From the NCBI GenBank assembly GCA_038249195.1, contig JBBRWM010000002.1:372001-436000 (forward strand): a stretch of 64,000 bases of DNA, read 5' to 3'. The first letter of the stretch is position 1; each line of letters starts with the position of its first letter. The notes below the pieces were generated by a model. The model did not search any database and had not been told where the DNA came from. It saw nothing but the letters and a program-made list of their open reading frames with translations. Made by a program: the position numbers and the translations under genes. Shown piece after piece: positions 51,187 to 60,715 of this stretch. This stretch comes from JAOUEA01 sp038249195 (lineage in GTDB: Bacteria; Actinomycetota; UBA4738; HRBIN12).

Positions 51187-51954
51187 TTAGGCCCCCTCGG
51201 TCCACTCGACCTCGATCTCCCCGAACGTCCTGGCCTGCTGAAGCTCGACCTTGCCCTCACGGTACAGCTCGAGGATCGCGAGGAATCGGACGACCACCTG
51301 GATCCTGTCCTCGCAGTCGGCCACGAGGTCGCGGAAGGTCGAGCCGGGGCGCAGTTCGGCCATCCGGGATTCCAACGCCACGATGGCCTGGGCGACCGTG
51401 TAGCGGATCGGAGTGACGTGCGACAGATCGAGGGTCGGCGGCGGCCGCAACAGCTGGGCGGCGAGGCGGGCGAGGTCTTCGGGGGCCAGCTTGTCCATGG
51501 GATCGGGGTACAGGTGGGCGAACTCCGGGCCCGGCCCGACGTCGCGCGCGGAGAAGCCGGCCTCATCCTCCAGGCGGCGCGCGAGCTCGACGGCGACCTT
51601 GCGGTACGCGGCCAACTCGAGCGAGCGGGCGTATGCGAGGTCGGGCGAACCACCGAGGATGTCCTCCTCCCCCGGCTCGGTGGATCGCGGCATCAGGCGT
51701 CCGACCTTGAGCTCCAGGAGCAGGGCGCAGATCGACAGGAACCAGGTGGCCTCCTCCAGGTTCCGATCCTCGGCGTCCTTCGTCCTCGCGAGGTAGTGGT
51801 CCGTGACGTTCGCGATCTGCACGTCGCACACGTCGATCTTCTGCTCGAGGATCAGGTCCGCGAGGAGTCGGAACGGCCCGGCGAACACCGGGAGGTCGAC
51901 GACGAGACCGGCGGCGACCTCGGAGCTCGCACCGTCGGCGCGCCCGGCCTTCAT
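51187..51954 (-). CDS. scpA: Segregation and condensation protein A
   Basis: This 255-residue kleisin links the SMC head and neck. It contains VFAGPFRLLADLILEQKIDV, TWFLSICALLLELKVGRLMP and a C-terminal winged helix (VVRFLAILELYREGKVELQQ). The ATG overlaps the trpS stop (ATGA). In most actinobacteria the upstream gene is a ParA protein or xerD; here trpS and others are inserted. Confidence 0.94.
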   Translation of the reverse strand: MKAGRADGASSEVAAGLVVDLPVFAGPFRLLADLILEQKIDVCDVQIANVTDHYLARTKDAEDRNLEEATWFLSICALLLELKVGRLMPRSTEPGEEDILGGSPDLAYARSLELAAYRKVAVELARRLEDEAGFSARDVGPGPEFAHLYPDPMDKLAPEDLARLAAQLLRPPPTLDLSHVTPIRYTVAQAIVALESRMAELRPGSTFRDLVADCEDRIQVVVRFLAILELYREGKVELQQARTFGEIEVEWTEGA

Positions 51955-52967
51955 AGGAGGTGTACCGCGGCGCGCACGGCATCGAGGGTCGCGGCCGCCA
52001 CGGGCCGCGCGCGCTCCGCACCCTCGGCGAGCACCTGGCGCACGAGTCCCGGCTCGGCCGCGAGCTCGGCGCGTCGCTCGCGGAAGGGCCGGAAGGTCTC
52101 GATCAGGTGATCGGCGAGGAGCGTCTTGCAGTCGACGCACCCGAGCTCGCCGGTGCGGCACGTCGTCTCGATCCGATCGACGTCGTCGGGCGAGAACCGT
52201 CCGTGGAGGGCGAAGACCGGACAGATCTCGGGCCGGCCGGGATCCCCGCGACGGACCTTCAGCGGGTCGGTCACGAACGAGCGCACCTTGGCCCGGATCT
52301 CGTCGGGCTCGTCGCGCACCCCGATGAAGTTGTCCAAGGACTTCGACATCTTGCGTCCGTCGCTGCCGGGCACGAGCGGCGTCGGCGACAGCAGGGGCTG
52401 CGGCTCGACCAGCACGTCGCCGTACAGCCCGTTGAAACGTCGCACGATCTCGCGGGTGAGCTCCAGGTGGGCGACCTGATCCTGACCCACCGGCACGAGC
52501 TCGCCTCGCACGATCGTGATGTCCACGGCCTGTAAGAGCGGGTAGCCCAGGAGGCCGTAGTTGGCCACCTCCCGCTCGGCCATGTCACGCAGGCGCTCCT
52601 TGAACGAGGGGACCCGCTCGAGCCAGCCGAGGGGCGTCGTCATGCCGAGCAGCAGCGCCAACTCCGCGACCTCGGGGATGTCGGACTGTCGGTAGACCAC
52701 CGCCTTGTCCGGGTCGATGCCGGCGGCGAGCCAGTCGAGCACGAGGCCCTCGGTCCACGCCGCGAGTTCGTCAGTCCGGTCGTAGTGCGAGGTGAGCATG
52801 TGCCAGTTGGCGATGAAATAGAAGCAGTCGTACGCGGGGTCCTCCTGCAGGCGAAGCATGTTCTCGATGTTCCCCGCCCAGTGGCCGATGTGCAGCGGTC
52901 CGGTGGGGCGGTACCCCGTGAGGACCCGCCGCGGCCGGGCGTCGGTAGGTTCCGGGGCTTCGGTCAC
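51951..52967 (-). CDS. trpS: Tryptophanyl-tRNA synthetase
   Basis: This 338-residue class I synthetase has a HIGH motif in PTGPLHIGHWAGN, the GQDQVAHLELTREI segment and KMSKS in DGRKMSKSLDNF. C-terminal cysteines CRTGELGCVDCK are an added metal-type motif seen in some family members. TATCAT lies ten bases before the GTG on the minus strand, giving at most a very short leader and marking an operon head before scpA. Confidence 0.95.
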   Translation of the reverse strand: MTEAPEPTDARPRRVLTGYRPTGPLHIGHWAGNIENMLRLQEDPAYDCFYFIANWHMLTSHYDRTDELAAWTEGLVLDWLAAGIDPDKAVVYRQSDIPEVAELALLLGMTTPLGWLERVPSFKERLRDMAEREVANYGLLGYPLLQAVDITIVRGELVPVGQDQVAHLELTREIVRRFNGLYGDVLVEPQPLLSPTPLVPGSDGRKMSKSLDNFIGVRDEPDEIRAKVRSFVTDPLKVRRGDPGRPEICPVFALHGRFSPDDVDRIETTCRTGELGCVDCKTLLADHLIETFRPFRERRAELAAEPGLVRQVLAEGAERARPVAAATLDAVRAAVHLL

Positions 52968-53012
52968 GATGCCCGGGATGATAACGCGGTCCCCTCGAGC
53001 GCCCGCGGAAGC

Positions 53013-53693
53013 CTACAAACCCACGATCTGCATCCACACGAAGCAGTTCGCGCCGGAAACCCCTTCGCAGACCGCGTTCGTGAGCCCGTAGGTGATGCGC
53101 TGAACGGGCCCCGCCAGCAGGAAGATCACGACCAGCACGAACAGCGGCAGGTAGGCGTCGAGATTGCGATACGTCTCGGCGGCGCGTGGGGGAAGGACGA
53201 GCGCCACGAGGCGCGCGCCGTCGAGCCCGGGGATCGGCATCAGGTGGAAGATCGCCATGCACAGATTCACGAACATGAACGAGGACGCCATCCGGGCGAG
53301 TTCCGAGGGTGTGCTCACCCGCAGGAGCATGCCGGACGCCACCGCGAGGGCGAGGTTGATAGCGGGGCCTGCCAATCCGACGACGACGGAGTCCCGCTTG
53401 AAGCGGCGAAAGTAGTTCGGATCGATCGGCGCGGGCTTCCCGTAGGCGACGACGGGAGGGAAGAACGTCAGCACCGACCAGAGCACGAGCACCAGGCCGG
53501 GTAGCAGCCCGGAGCCGAACGGTTCGAACCAGGCCTTGGGGCTGAGCGTGAGCCGGCCCCACAGGCGCGGTGTCGGATCGTGGAGTCGGGTCGCCGCATA
53601 CGCCCGGGCGTACTCGCGAAGGTCCAGGGCGATGAAGAGGCTCACGGCCAGGTATGCCGCGAGCGTCAGGTTGTGAGCGCTGAATCGACCCAC
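53013..53693 (-). CDS. M50 (site-2 protease) homologue lacking the zinc-binding motif
   Basis: This 226-residue membrane protein aligns by eye along its length with Rip2-type M50 proteases: DPTPRLWGRLTLSP, VAGLAGPAINL-like VVGLAGPAINLALA and MPIPGLDGARL near residue 170. The HExxH motif expected after the first helix reads R26-E-Y-A-R30, so both zinc histidines are arginine, while the Asp in LDG is kept. It is probably a pseudoprotease that binds or holds membrane proteins. The GTG directly follows the deoA stop codon. Confidence 0.8.
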   Translation of the reverse strand: MGRFSAHNLTLAAYLAVSLFIALDLREYARAYAATRLHDPTPRLWGRLTLSPKAWFEPFGSGLLPGLVLVLWSVLTFFPPVVAYGKPAPIDPNYFRRFKRDSVVVGLAGPAINLALAVASGMLLRVSTPSELARMASSFMFVNLCMAIFHLMPIPGLDGARLVALVLPPRAAETYRNLDAYLPLFVLVVIFLLAGPVQRITYGLTNAVCEGVSGANCFVWMQIVGL

Positions 53694-55019
53694 TCAGCCA
53701 TCCTCCGTCTCGAGCCAGGCGTGCACGAGCGGGGGCGACGTGACGGGGCCATCGGTCAACGTGAGGGCCGCCTGGGCCCTGCGCGCCGCTTCGGCGGCCG
53801 CGGCGGCGTCCCGAGCGTGCACCTCACCGATCGGCGTGCCTCGCTGGACGCGGTCGCCGATCTTCACGCGGACCACCATACCGACCGCGGGGTCGATGGG
53901 ATCGCCCTTGCGCATGCGCCCCGCGCCCAGGGCGCCGCTCGCCAGGCCGAGTTCCTCGGTCCTCACCTCGGCGAGGACGCCCTCGCGGTCGGCGAGCAAC
54001 GGGATCACGACCGCGGCGCGTGGCAGGACCGCGACCGGGTCGTCGGCCACGCGAGGGTCCCCGCCCTGGGCCAGCACCATCGCCCGGAAGCGCTCGAGGC
54101 CGCTGCCGTCATCGAGCGCCGCCGCCGCACGAGCGGTCGCTTCCTCGAGCGACGTTCCTGTCGTCGCGCTCAGGGCGTCGGCGACGAACAGCACGGCGAG
54201 GTCGCGGAGCCGGCCTCGACGATCGCCGCGCAGGACCTCCACGGCCTCGATGACGTCGAGCGCGTTGCCGATGGCGTCCCCGAGCGGCTGGGACATGTCG
54301 GTGACCGCCGCCCGAGCCGGTCGATGGAAGCCTCGCGCAAGGTCAAGGCAGGATCGGGCCAGCGCGAACGCCTGGTCCGTCGTCTTCATGAACGCACCGG
54401 ATCCGGCCTTCACGTCCAACACGATCAGGTCCGTGATCACCGCGAGCTTCTTGGACATCACGCTGGCGGCGATCAACGGGATCGACGGGACCGTGGCGGT
54501 GGCGTCGCGCAGCGCGTACAGCGCGCCATCGGCCGGAACGATCGATGCGGATTGCGCCGCGACCGCACAGCCGATCCGCTCGACCTGTTGCTGGATGCGG
54601 GCCGGGGCGAGGTCCGTCCGCAAGCCGGGGATCGATTCGAGCTTGTCGAGGGTCCCCCCGGTGTGGCCGAGGCCGCGACCCGAGAGCTTCGCGACCGCCA
54701 GGCCCACGGCGGCGGCCAGCGGCGCGAAGACGAGCGTCAAGCCGTCCGCCACGCCGCCCGTGGAATGTTTGTCCACGGTGGGACGGGACGAACCCGCGAA
54801 CGAGATCGTTGCTCCCGAGTCGATCTGGGCTCGGGTGAGCGCCATGGTCTCGTCTGGATCCAGACCGCGGATCAGCGCCGCCATCAAGAAGGCGGCCGCG
54901 AGAGCGTCGGAGATCTCCCCGCGCGTGTATCCCTCGATGAAGGCCTCGATGTCAGCCGCAGCGAGGGTCACGCCGTCCCGCTTCGCCGCCACGATCAGCC
55001 GGGGGTCGATGGACGTCAT
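53694..55019 (-). CDS. deoA: Thymidine/pyrimidine-nucleoside phosphorylase
   Basis: This 441-residue enzyme splits thymidine or uridine with phosphate. It has the phosphate site KHSTGGVADG, SGRGLGHTGGTLDKLESI, KKLAVITDLIVLDVK and a C-terminal alpha/beta domain. With deoB it converts nucleosides to deoxyribose-5-phosphate. The ATG at 55019 begins the homologous region. It is separated from deoB by 130 bases that include ACCCTCGAC (55122-55130). Confidence 0.95.
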   Translation of the reverse strand: MTSIDPRLIVAAKRDGVTLAAADIEAFIEGYTRGEISDALAAAFLMAALIRGLDPDETMALTRAQIDSGATISFAGSSRPTVDKHSTGGVADGLTLVFAPLAAAVGLAVAKLSGRGLGHTGGTLDKLESIPGLRTDLAPARIQQQVERIGCAVAAQSASIVPADGALYALRDATATVPSIPLIAASVMSKKLAVITDLIVLDVKAGSGAFMKTTDQAFALARSCLDLARGFHRPARAAVTDMSQPLGDAIGNALDVIEAVEVLRGDRRGRLRDLAVLFVADALSATTGTSLEEATARAAAALDDGSGLERFRAMVLAQGGDPRVADDPVAVLPRAAVVIPLLADREGVLAEVRTEELGLASGALGAGRMRKGDPIDPAVGMVVRVKIGDRVQRGTPIGEVHARDAAAAAEAARRAQAALTLTDGPVTSPPLVHAWLETEDG

Positions 55020-55149
55020 GTGCGCGTTCCGCCACTTCTGACCTGGGCATCCACCCGAGCCTCGAGGCTGGGTCGAGCGTTGTGATCCGAGAGCAGGTCG
55101 CGCTGAGCCCCGGTTGGGACAACCCTCGACTGAAGGTTCCCTGCGCTGC

Positions 55150-56334
55150 TCATGCAAACCCGATCCGATCGGCGAAGCCGGAGCCAAACGAACCCTCGAC
55201 CTCAACCCCCAGGAGATCCGCAACGGTGCACCCCAGATCCCCGAAGGTGTCGCGAACGCCGATCTCGTAGGGCCCGGCGGGCACGCCCGCGGCCAGCAGC
55301 GGCGTCCGCTCCCGCGAATGGTCGGTGGGAGGCGTGCTGGGATCGCACCCGTGGTCGCCCGTGATCAGCAGGACGCCCCCCGCCAGGGTTCCGACGAGCT
55401 CCGGGATCCGGGCGTCGAACGCCTCGATCGCCCGCGCGTACCCGGACGGGTCGTTCCGGTGTCCGAACTTGGAGTCGAAGTCCACCAGGTTCGCGAAGAC
55501 GAAGGCCGGGCTCGGGCGCCGGAGGTAGGCGAGGGTGAGGTCCACGCCGTGGTCGTTCGAGTCCGAATAGCGCGACTCCGTGATGCCCTGGTTCGCGAAT
55601 ATGTCCGGGATCTTCCCCACCGCCAACACGGGCACCCCCGCCCCGCGGATCGCGTCCAGCACAGTGGGCCCCGGGGGCGGCACCGAGAAGTCGCGGCGCT
55701 CAGGCCGTCGAGCGAACGCACCGGGCGACCCATCGAAGGGCCGTGCGATCACGCGCCCGACGCGGTGCGGCCTCTTGAGGATGCGCCGCGCCTCTCGGCA
55801 CCACTCGTACAGCAGCGGTAGCGGCACCTTGTCCACGTGACACGCGACCTGGAAGACGCTGTCTCCACTCGTGTAGACGATCGGGAACCCCGTGCGCAGA
55901 TGTTCCGGGCCGAGATCCTCGATGATCCGCGTCCCCGACGCGGGGACGTTGCCGAGCGCCGGACGCCCGATCGCGGCGGCGAAGGGCTCCATCACCTCCC
56001 GCGGGAACCCGTGGGGGTACAGCGGGAAGGGCTCGTCGAGCCGGATCCCCATCATCTCCCAGTGTCCGGTCGTGGTGTCCTTGCCGGCGGAGACCTCCGT
56101 CGCCCATCCGTGCCCCGACCCCGGATCGGCCCGGGCCGCGACGCCCTCGATCCGGGTGAGGAGCCCGAGACCGAGCGCCTGCAGGTTCGGCGCTCGCAGC
56201 CCGCCAACGGCCCGGGCCGTGTTCGCGAGGGTGTTCGAACCCTCGTCGCCGTAGGCGGCGGCGTCGGGGGCGCCGCCCACACCCCAGGAATCGCAGACGA
56301 TCACGCAGACCCTCGGTACCTTCGGCTCCCTCAC
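55150..56334 (-). CDS. deoB: Phosphopentomutase
   Basis: This 394-residue alkaline-phosphatase-superfamily enzyme interconverts (deoxy)ribose-1- and 5-phosphate. Metal sites are visible in VIVCDSWGVGG, SNTLANTA (usual phosphothreonine site), SDSNDHGVD and TGDHGCDPSTPPTDHSRE. The GTG start overlaps the xerD stop by four bases. The location between xerD and deoA is unlike mycobacteria. Confidence 0.95.
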   Translation of the reverse strand: MREPKVPRVCVIVCDSWGVGGAPDAAAYGDEGSNTLANTARAVGGLRAPNLQALGLGLLTRIEGVAARADPGSGHGWATEVSAGKDTTTGHWEMMGIRLDEPFPLYPHGFPREVMEPFAAAIGRPALGNVPASGTRIIEDLGPEHLRTGFPIVYTSGDSVFQVACHVDKVPLPLLYEWCREARRILKRPHRVGRVIARPFDGSPGAFARRPERRDFSVPPPGPTVLDAIRGAGVPVLAVGKIPDIFANQGITESRYSDSNDHGVDLTLAYLRRPSPAFVFANLVDFDSKFGHRNDPSGYARAIEAFDARIPELVGTLAGGVLLITGDHGCDPSTPPTDHSRERTPLLAAGVPAGPYEIGVRDTFGDLGCTVADLLGVEVEGSFGSGFADRIGFA

Positions 56335-57278
56335 GCGCCGTCCCCTCCTCGTCCGCGCCGGGCGCGCGGATGCGACGTGTAGTACACCTCACGCAGGTGC
56401 TCCTCGGTCAGGAGCGTGTAGATCTGGGTGGTGGCGACGCTGGCGTGCCCCAACAGCTCCTGGACGACGCGCACGTCCGCTCCTCCCTCCAGCAGGTGCG
56501 TGGCGAACGAGTGCCGCAGCGAGTGCGGCGTCACGTGCCGCTCGATCCCGGCCGAGCGCACGTACGCGGCGAGGATACGGTTCACGCTTTGACGGCTGAG
56601 ACGACCCCCGCGCTGATTAAGGAACAGCGCGCCCCGACTCAGCCCCGCGGCGAACCCCGGCCGGGCGCGCCCGAGCCAGGCCTCAACGGCCTCGCGGCCG
56701 AAGCGCCCGATGGGCACCTCGCGTTCCTTCCCGCCCTTGCCCATGACGCGCACGGCCCCCTCCTCCAGGTCGACGTCGTCCACGTCGAGCCCGACGAGCT
56801 CCGAGACCCGCAGGCCCGATCCGTAGAGGAGCTCGAGCAGCGCTCGGTCGCGCAGCCCTGCCGGCGAGTCCTCCCGAGGGGCGTCGAGCAGGCGTGCCGC
56901 CTCGTCCACGGTGATCGGATGCGGCAGGGATCGAGGGAGCTTGGGTTGGCGCACCCCCGCGGCGGGGTCGCGAGCGGTGGTCCGTTCGCGCAGGAGGAAT
57001 CGATGGAACGACCGGACCGCGGACAGCGTGCGCGCCACCGATCGGGCCGTGTACGCGCGTTCATCCTCCCCGTAGGTCGACGCGGACAGGGACGCCAGGA
57101 ACGAGCGGATCGTGGCCTCGTCGACCTCCTCGGGACGGTGGATGTCGCGCCGGTCGAGGAACGCGAGGTAGCGTCGCAGGTCGGTTCGATACGCCCGCAG
57201 CGTGTTGGGCGACAGTCCTCGCTCGACGCTCAGGTGATCCAGGTAGCGGCCCGCCGCCCGCTCCACGTAGTCGGCCAC
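56331..57278 (-). CDS. xerD: Site-specific tyrosine recombinase XerD
   Basis: This 315-residue recombinase resolves chromosome dimers at dif. It has an N-terminal SAM-like core-binding domain (residues 5-95) and a catalytic domain with Arg in GSGLRVSEL, Lys in GKGGKER, HxxR in PHSLRHSFA, His in LLGHASV and nucleophile Tyr in TTQIYT. The position between a nudix gene and scpA fits the chromosomal XerD, and no mobile element surrounds it. Confidence 0.94.
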   Translation of the reverse strand: MADYVERAAGRYLDHLSVERGLSPNTLRAYRTDLRRYLAFLDRRDIHRPEEVDEATIRSFLASLSASTYGEDERAYTARSVARTLSAVRSFHRFLLRERTTARDPAAGVRQPKLPRSLPHPITVDEAARLLDAPREDSPAGLRDRALLELLYGSGLRVSELVGLDVDDVDLEEGAVRVMGKGGKEREVPIGRFGREAVEAWLGRARPGFAAGLSRGALFLNQRGGRLSRQSVNRILAAYVRSAGIERHVTPHSLRHSFATHLLEGGADVRVVQELLGHASVATTQIYTLLTEEHLREVYYTSHPRARRGRGGDGA

Positions 57279-57285
57279 CGCCCGA

Positions 57286-58410
57286 TCAGGCTTCGACGGC
57301 GACGAGCGTGGCGAGCGGCGTCGCCGCCATCCCGTGGGCGTCGGCCACCCGGCGGTTGGTGATGTTCCCGTCCCATGTGTTCACACCGAGGCCCAGAGCG
57401 GGGTCCGCCTCGATGGCTCCGGGCAGGCCCCGGCTCGCGATCTCTGCCACGTAGGGAAGCGTCACGTTCGTGAGCGCGTACGTCGACGTGCGCGGAACGG
57501 CCCCGGGCATGTTCCCGACGCAGTAGTGCACCACGCCATCCACCACGTAGGTAGGGTCGTCATGCGTGGTGACGTGCGACGTCTCGAAGCACCCTCCCTG
57601 GTCGATGGAGATGTCCACGAGGACGGCGCCGGTCTGCATCTGCGCCACCTGAGCGGCCGACACCAGGTGGGGTGCCTTCGCCCCCGGGACCAGCACCGCG
57701 CCGATCACGAGATCGGCCCCCAGCACGAGGCGTTCGACCGCGAGTCGCGACGACGCCACCGTCTGGATCCGGCCGTGCCAGATGCGGTCGATCTCGCGCA
57801 GCCGATCCACGTTGCGATCGACGATCGTGACGTCCGCCTCCATCCCCGCCGCGATCTGGGCCGCGTTCGAACCCGCCATGCCCGCGCCGAGGATCACCAC
57901 GCGGGCGGGCGCGACGCCCGAGGCACCTCCCATCAGCACGCCCCGTCCCCCGTGGGGCCGCTCGAGCGCCGCGGCGCCGACCTGGGGGGCCATACGCCCG
58001 GCGATCTCGCTCATGGGCGCCAGGAGCGGGAGGCGCCCGTCCGGCAGCTGAACGGTCTCATAGGCCACGCTCCGGATCCGTCGCTCGACCAGGAACCGCG
58101 TGAGCGCCTCATCGGCGGCGAGGTGAAGGTAGGTGAAGAGGAGCTGGCCCTCCTTGAAGCGCGCATATTCCTGCGCCTGGGGTTCCTTCACCTTGATGAT
58201 GAGGTCGGCGGCGGCGAAGACCCCGTCGGCGTCGGCGAGCACCTCGGCCCCGGCCGCTCCGTACTCCGCATCGGAGACCGCCGACCCCGCTCCGGCGGAG
58301 GATTCCACCACGACCCGATGGTCCGCGTGGACGAGTTCGCGTACACCCTCGGGGGTCGCCGCGACCCGGTACTCGTGGTTCTTGACCTCACGTGGGATGC
58401 CGACGATCAC
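57286..58410 (-). CDS. ald: Alanine dehydrogenase
   Basis: This 374-residue NAD-dependent enzyme interconverts alanine and pyruvate plus ammonia. It has IVGIPREVKNHEYRVA at the start, YLHLAADEALT, the Rossmann motif VILGAGMAGSNAAQIA (about residue 170) and DISIDQGGCFETS. The GTG is preceded by AGGAGGG, and an upstream in-frame extension is not homologous. It is inserted between nudix and xerD, which are adjacent in mycobacteria. Confidence 0.95.
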   Translation of the reverse strand: MIVGIPREVKNHEYRVAATPEGVRELVHADHRVVVESSAGAGSAVSDAEYGAAGAEVLADADGVFAAADLIIKVKEPQAQEYARFKEGQLLFTYLHLAADEALTRFLVERRIRSVAYETVQLPDGRLPLLAPMSEIAGRMAPQVGAAALERPHGGRGVLMGGASGVAPARVVILGAGMAGSNAAQIAAGMEADVTIVDRNVDRLREIDRIWHGRIQTVASSRLAVERLVLGADLVIGAVLVPGAKAPHLVSAAQVAQMQTGAVLVDISIDQGGCFETSHVTTHDDPTYVVDGVVHYCVGNMPGAVPRTSTYALTNVTLPYVAEIASRGLPGAIEADPALGLGVNTWDGNITNRRVADAHGMAATPLATLVAVEA

Positions 58411-58468
58411 CGGTGCGTCCCTCCTGTGGAGCCGATGCTCCTCCAAGCGTACCCATTCGCGCTCACGC

Positions 58469-58993
58469 TCACGCGCGTGGCAGGGGGACCGCGGTCGCCG
58501 CAAGCAGGAGCGCGAGCGCCGTCTTCGCGTCGCGGACCTTGCCGCCACGGGCCGCGTTGAGCATCCGGTGAAACGGCACCCGCTCGACCTCGATCCCCGC
58601 TTCGGGGGTCGAGGTCGGCTCCGGCTCGGTACGGGCCCAGAACAGGTGCACGTACTCGTCCGTGAAGCCCGCGCCGGAGAAGTATCCGCCCAGGAACTCG
58701 ATCGCGCTGTGGCGGTACCCGGTCTCCTCGGTCAACTCTCGCTCGGCACAGGTCATGGCGTCCTCCCCCTCGATGTCCATCAGCCCGGCCGGGATCTCCG
58801 TGAGCACCTGGCGGACGGGAGGGCGGAACTGGCGAACCAGCAGGACGTCATCCTCGGGCGTGAGCGGAAGCACGGCCGCCGCGCCGGGGTGATGGACGAC
58901 GTCCCACGTCCCGAGTGCGTCCCAGTCCTCCGTGTCGACCCGGAAGATCGCCCCAGCGAACGTCGTGGCGACCCTGCCGGGCTCAGCCGTCAC
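58469..58993 (-). CDS. Nudix hydrolase, ADP-ribose pyrophosphatase-like
   Basis: This 174-residue protein has a Nudix box in PAGLMDIEGEDAMTCAEREL then TEETGY, one residue longer before the first Glu than the strict consensus, as in actinobacterial ADP-ribose pyrophosphatases. GGYFSGAGFTDEYVHLF follows. It hydrolyses ADP-ribose to AMP and ribose-5-phosphate. The gene is five bases after pyrG, as in M. tuberculosis Rv1699-Rv1700. GTG start. Confidence 0.9.
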   Translation of the reverse strand: MTAEPGRVATTFAGAIFRVDTEDWDALGTWDVVHHPGAAAVLPLTPEDDVLLVRQFRPPVRQVLTEIPAGLMDIEGEDAMTCAERELTEETGYRHSAIEFLGGYFSGAGFTDEYVHLFWARTEPEPTSTPEAGIEVERVPFHRMLNAARGGKVRDAKTALALLLAATAVPLPRA

Positions 58994-58998
58994 GACAC

Positions 58999-60642
58999 CT
59001 AGCCGGGGATCGAGACGGCCCGGTCCGAGCGGCTGCGAGCGAACGCCTGCGCGGCGCCGACGAACGCGCGAAAGAGCGGGTGCGGGCGCGTCGGCCGCGA
59101 CCGGAGCTCCGGGTGGAACTGACCCGCCACGAAGAACGGGTGACCCGGCAGCTCGATGATCTCCGTCAGCCGCCCCTTCTGAGAGTTGCCGGACAGGACC
59201 AACCCGTTGGCCTCGAGCAGCTCGTGGTACGCGGGATTGACCTCCCAGCGATGACGGTGTCGCTCCTCGACTACCTCCTCGCCGTAGGCGCGGGCCGCTC
59301 GAGTCCCGGGCACCAGGTAGCATGCCTGCGCGCCCAGCCGCATGGACGCACCCAGGTCCGTCACGTTCTTCTGCTCCGGCAGCAGGTCGATGACGGCGTG
59401 CGGCGTCGCGGGATCGAACTCCGAGGAGTTGGCGCCCTCCAGCTGGCAGACGTTCCGTGCGAACTCCACCACCGCAACCTGCAACCCGAGGCAGATCCCG
59501 AGGAACGGCACGCCGTTCTCGCGCGCGTACCTGACGGCGGCCACCTTGCCCTCCACGCCACGGACCCCGAACCCGCCGGGGACGAGGATGCCGTCGACGT
59601 CGCGGAGCGACTCCTGCGTGGCCTGGCCTCCGAGGTCGTCGGACGCGACCCAACGGATGCGCACGTCCGCCCCGTGGTCGAACCCGCCGTGGTAGAGGGA
59701 CTCCATGACGCTCAGGTAGGCGTCGCGCAGGTTCACGTACTTGCCGACCACGGCGATCGTCACCGGCTCCGCCGCGGCATGGATACGCTCCACCAAGGCC
59801 GTCCATTCCGAGAGGTCCGGCTCGGCGACGATCCCCAGGTGCGTGGCGAGTTCCGCGTCGAGACCCTCCCGGTGCATGACGAGAGGGACCTCGTAGATCG
59901 AGGCGGCGTCTACCGCGCTGATGACGCCGCTGATGGGGACGTCGCACAGCAGCGAGATCTTCTCCTTGAGGTGGCGGCCGATCGGCCGGTCGGACCGGCA
60001 CACGATGGCGTCGGGCTGCAGGCCGAGGGCGCGGAGTTCCTTCACCGAGTGCTGCGTGGGCTTGGTCTTCAGCTCGCCGGAGGGACCGATGAACGGCATC
60101 AGGGAAACGTGCACGAATGCGCAGTTGTTGCGGCCCACCTCGTTCCGCAGCTGCCGGATGGCCTCCAGGAACGGAAGCGATTCGATGTCGCCGACGGTGC
60201 CGCCGATCTCCACGACCAAGAGGTCGGCCGCCTCCGCCTCGGCGAGGGCGCGCACCCGCTCCTTGATCTCGTCCGTGATGTGCGGGATCACCTGGACGGT
60301 CTTGCCCAGGTAGTCGCCGCGACGCTCCTTCGCCAGCACCGAGGAGTACACCGCGCCCGTCGTGAAGTTGGAGCCTCGGTGCAGGTCGGCGTCGAGGAAA
60401 CGCTCGTAATGGCCGAGGTCGAGGTCGGTCTCCGCGCCGTCGTCCAGCACGAACACCTCGCCGTGCTCGAAGGGGTTCATGGTGCCCGGGTCGACGTTGA
60501 TGTACGGATCGAGCTTCTGGAGCACGACCTTGAGACCGCGGGACTTGAAGAGGCGGCCGAGGGAGGCGGTGGTGATGCCCTTGCCGAGTCCGGAGGCGAC
60601 TCCACCCGTCACGAAGATGTACTTCGACCGTTCCCTCACCAC
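58999..60642 (-). CDS. pyrG: CTP synthase
   Basis: This 547-residue enzyme makes CTP from UTP with glutamine nitrogen. The synthetase half has KYIFVTGGVASGLGKGITTAS and LDPYINVDPGTMNPFEHGEVFV; the glutaminase half has nucleophile Cys in FLGICLGLQ and His/Glu in QFHPEL. The usual VVSSLGKG reads VASGLGKG. TAGAGT sits eight bases before the GTG at 60642 with no Shine-Dalgarno, so that GTG is preferred to the next codon, also GTG. Confidence 0.96.
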   Translation of the reverse strand: MVRERSKYIFVTGGVASGLGKGITTASLGRLFKSRGLKVVLQKLDPYINVDPGTMNPFEHGEVFVLDDGAETDLDLGHYERFLDADLHRGSNFTTGAVYSSVLAKERRGDYLGKTVQVIPHITDEIKERVRALAEAEAADLLVVEIGGTVGDIESLPFLEAIRQLRNEVGRNNCAFVHVSLMPFIGPSGELKTKPTQHSVKELRALGLQPDAIVCRSDRPIGRHLKEKISLLCDVPISGVISAVDAASIYEVPLVMHREGLDAELATHLGIVAEPDLSEWTALVERIHAAAEPVTIAVVGKYVNLRDAYLSVMESLYHGGFDHGADVRIRWVASDDLGGQATQESLRDVDGILVPGGFGVRGVEGKVAAVRYARENGVPFLGICLGLQVAVVEFARNVCQLEGANSSEFDPATPHAVIDLLPEQKNVTDLGASMRLGAQACYLVPGTRAARAYGEEVVEERHRHRWEVNPAYHELLEANGLVLSGNSQKGRLTEIIELPGHPFFVAGQFHPELRSRPTRPHPLFRAFVGAAQAFARSRSDRAVSIPG

Positions 60643-60715
60643 GGGATGCGACTCTATCAGAGCCCACCGACGCGGCAGGACAGGTGCGGCCGGAACATCG
60701 TGAGCGGGGAGGCCA

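Noticed and set aside
56331..57278. Integrase of a mobile element
   Set aside because: The tyrosine recombinase lies in the conserved nudix-xerD-scpA neighbourhood with no attachment repeats or cargo, so it is chromosomal XerD.
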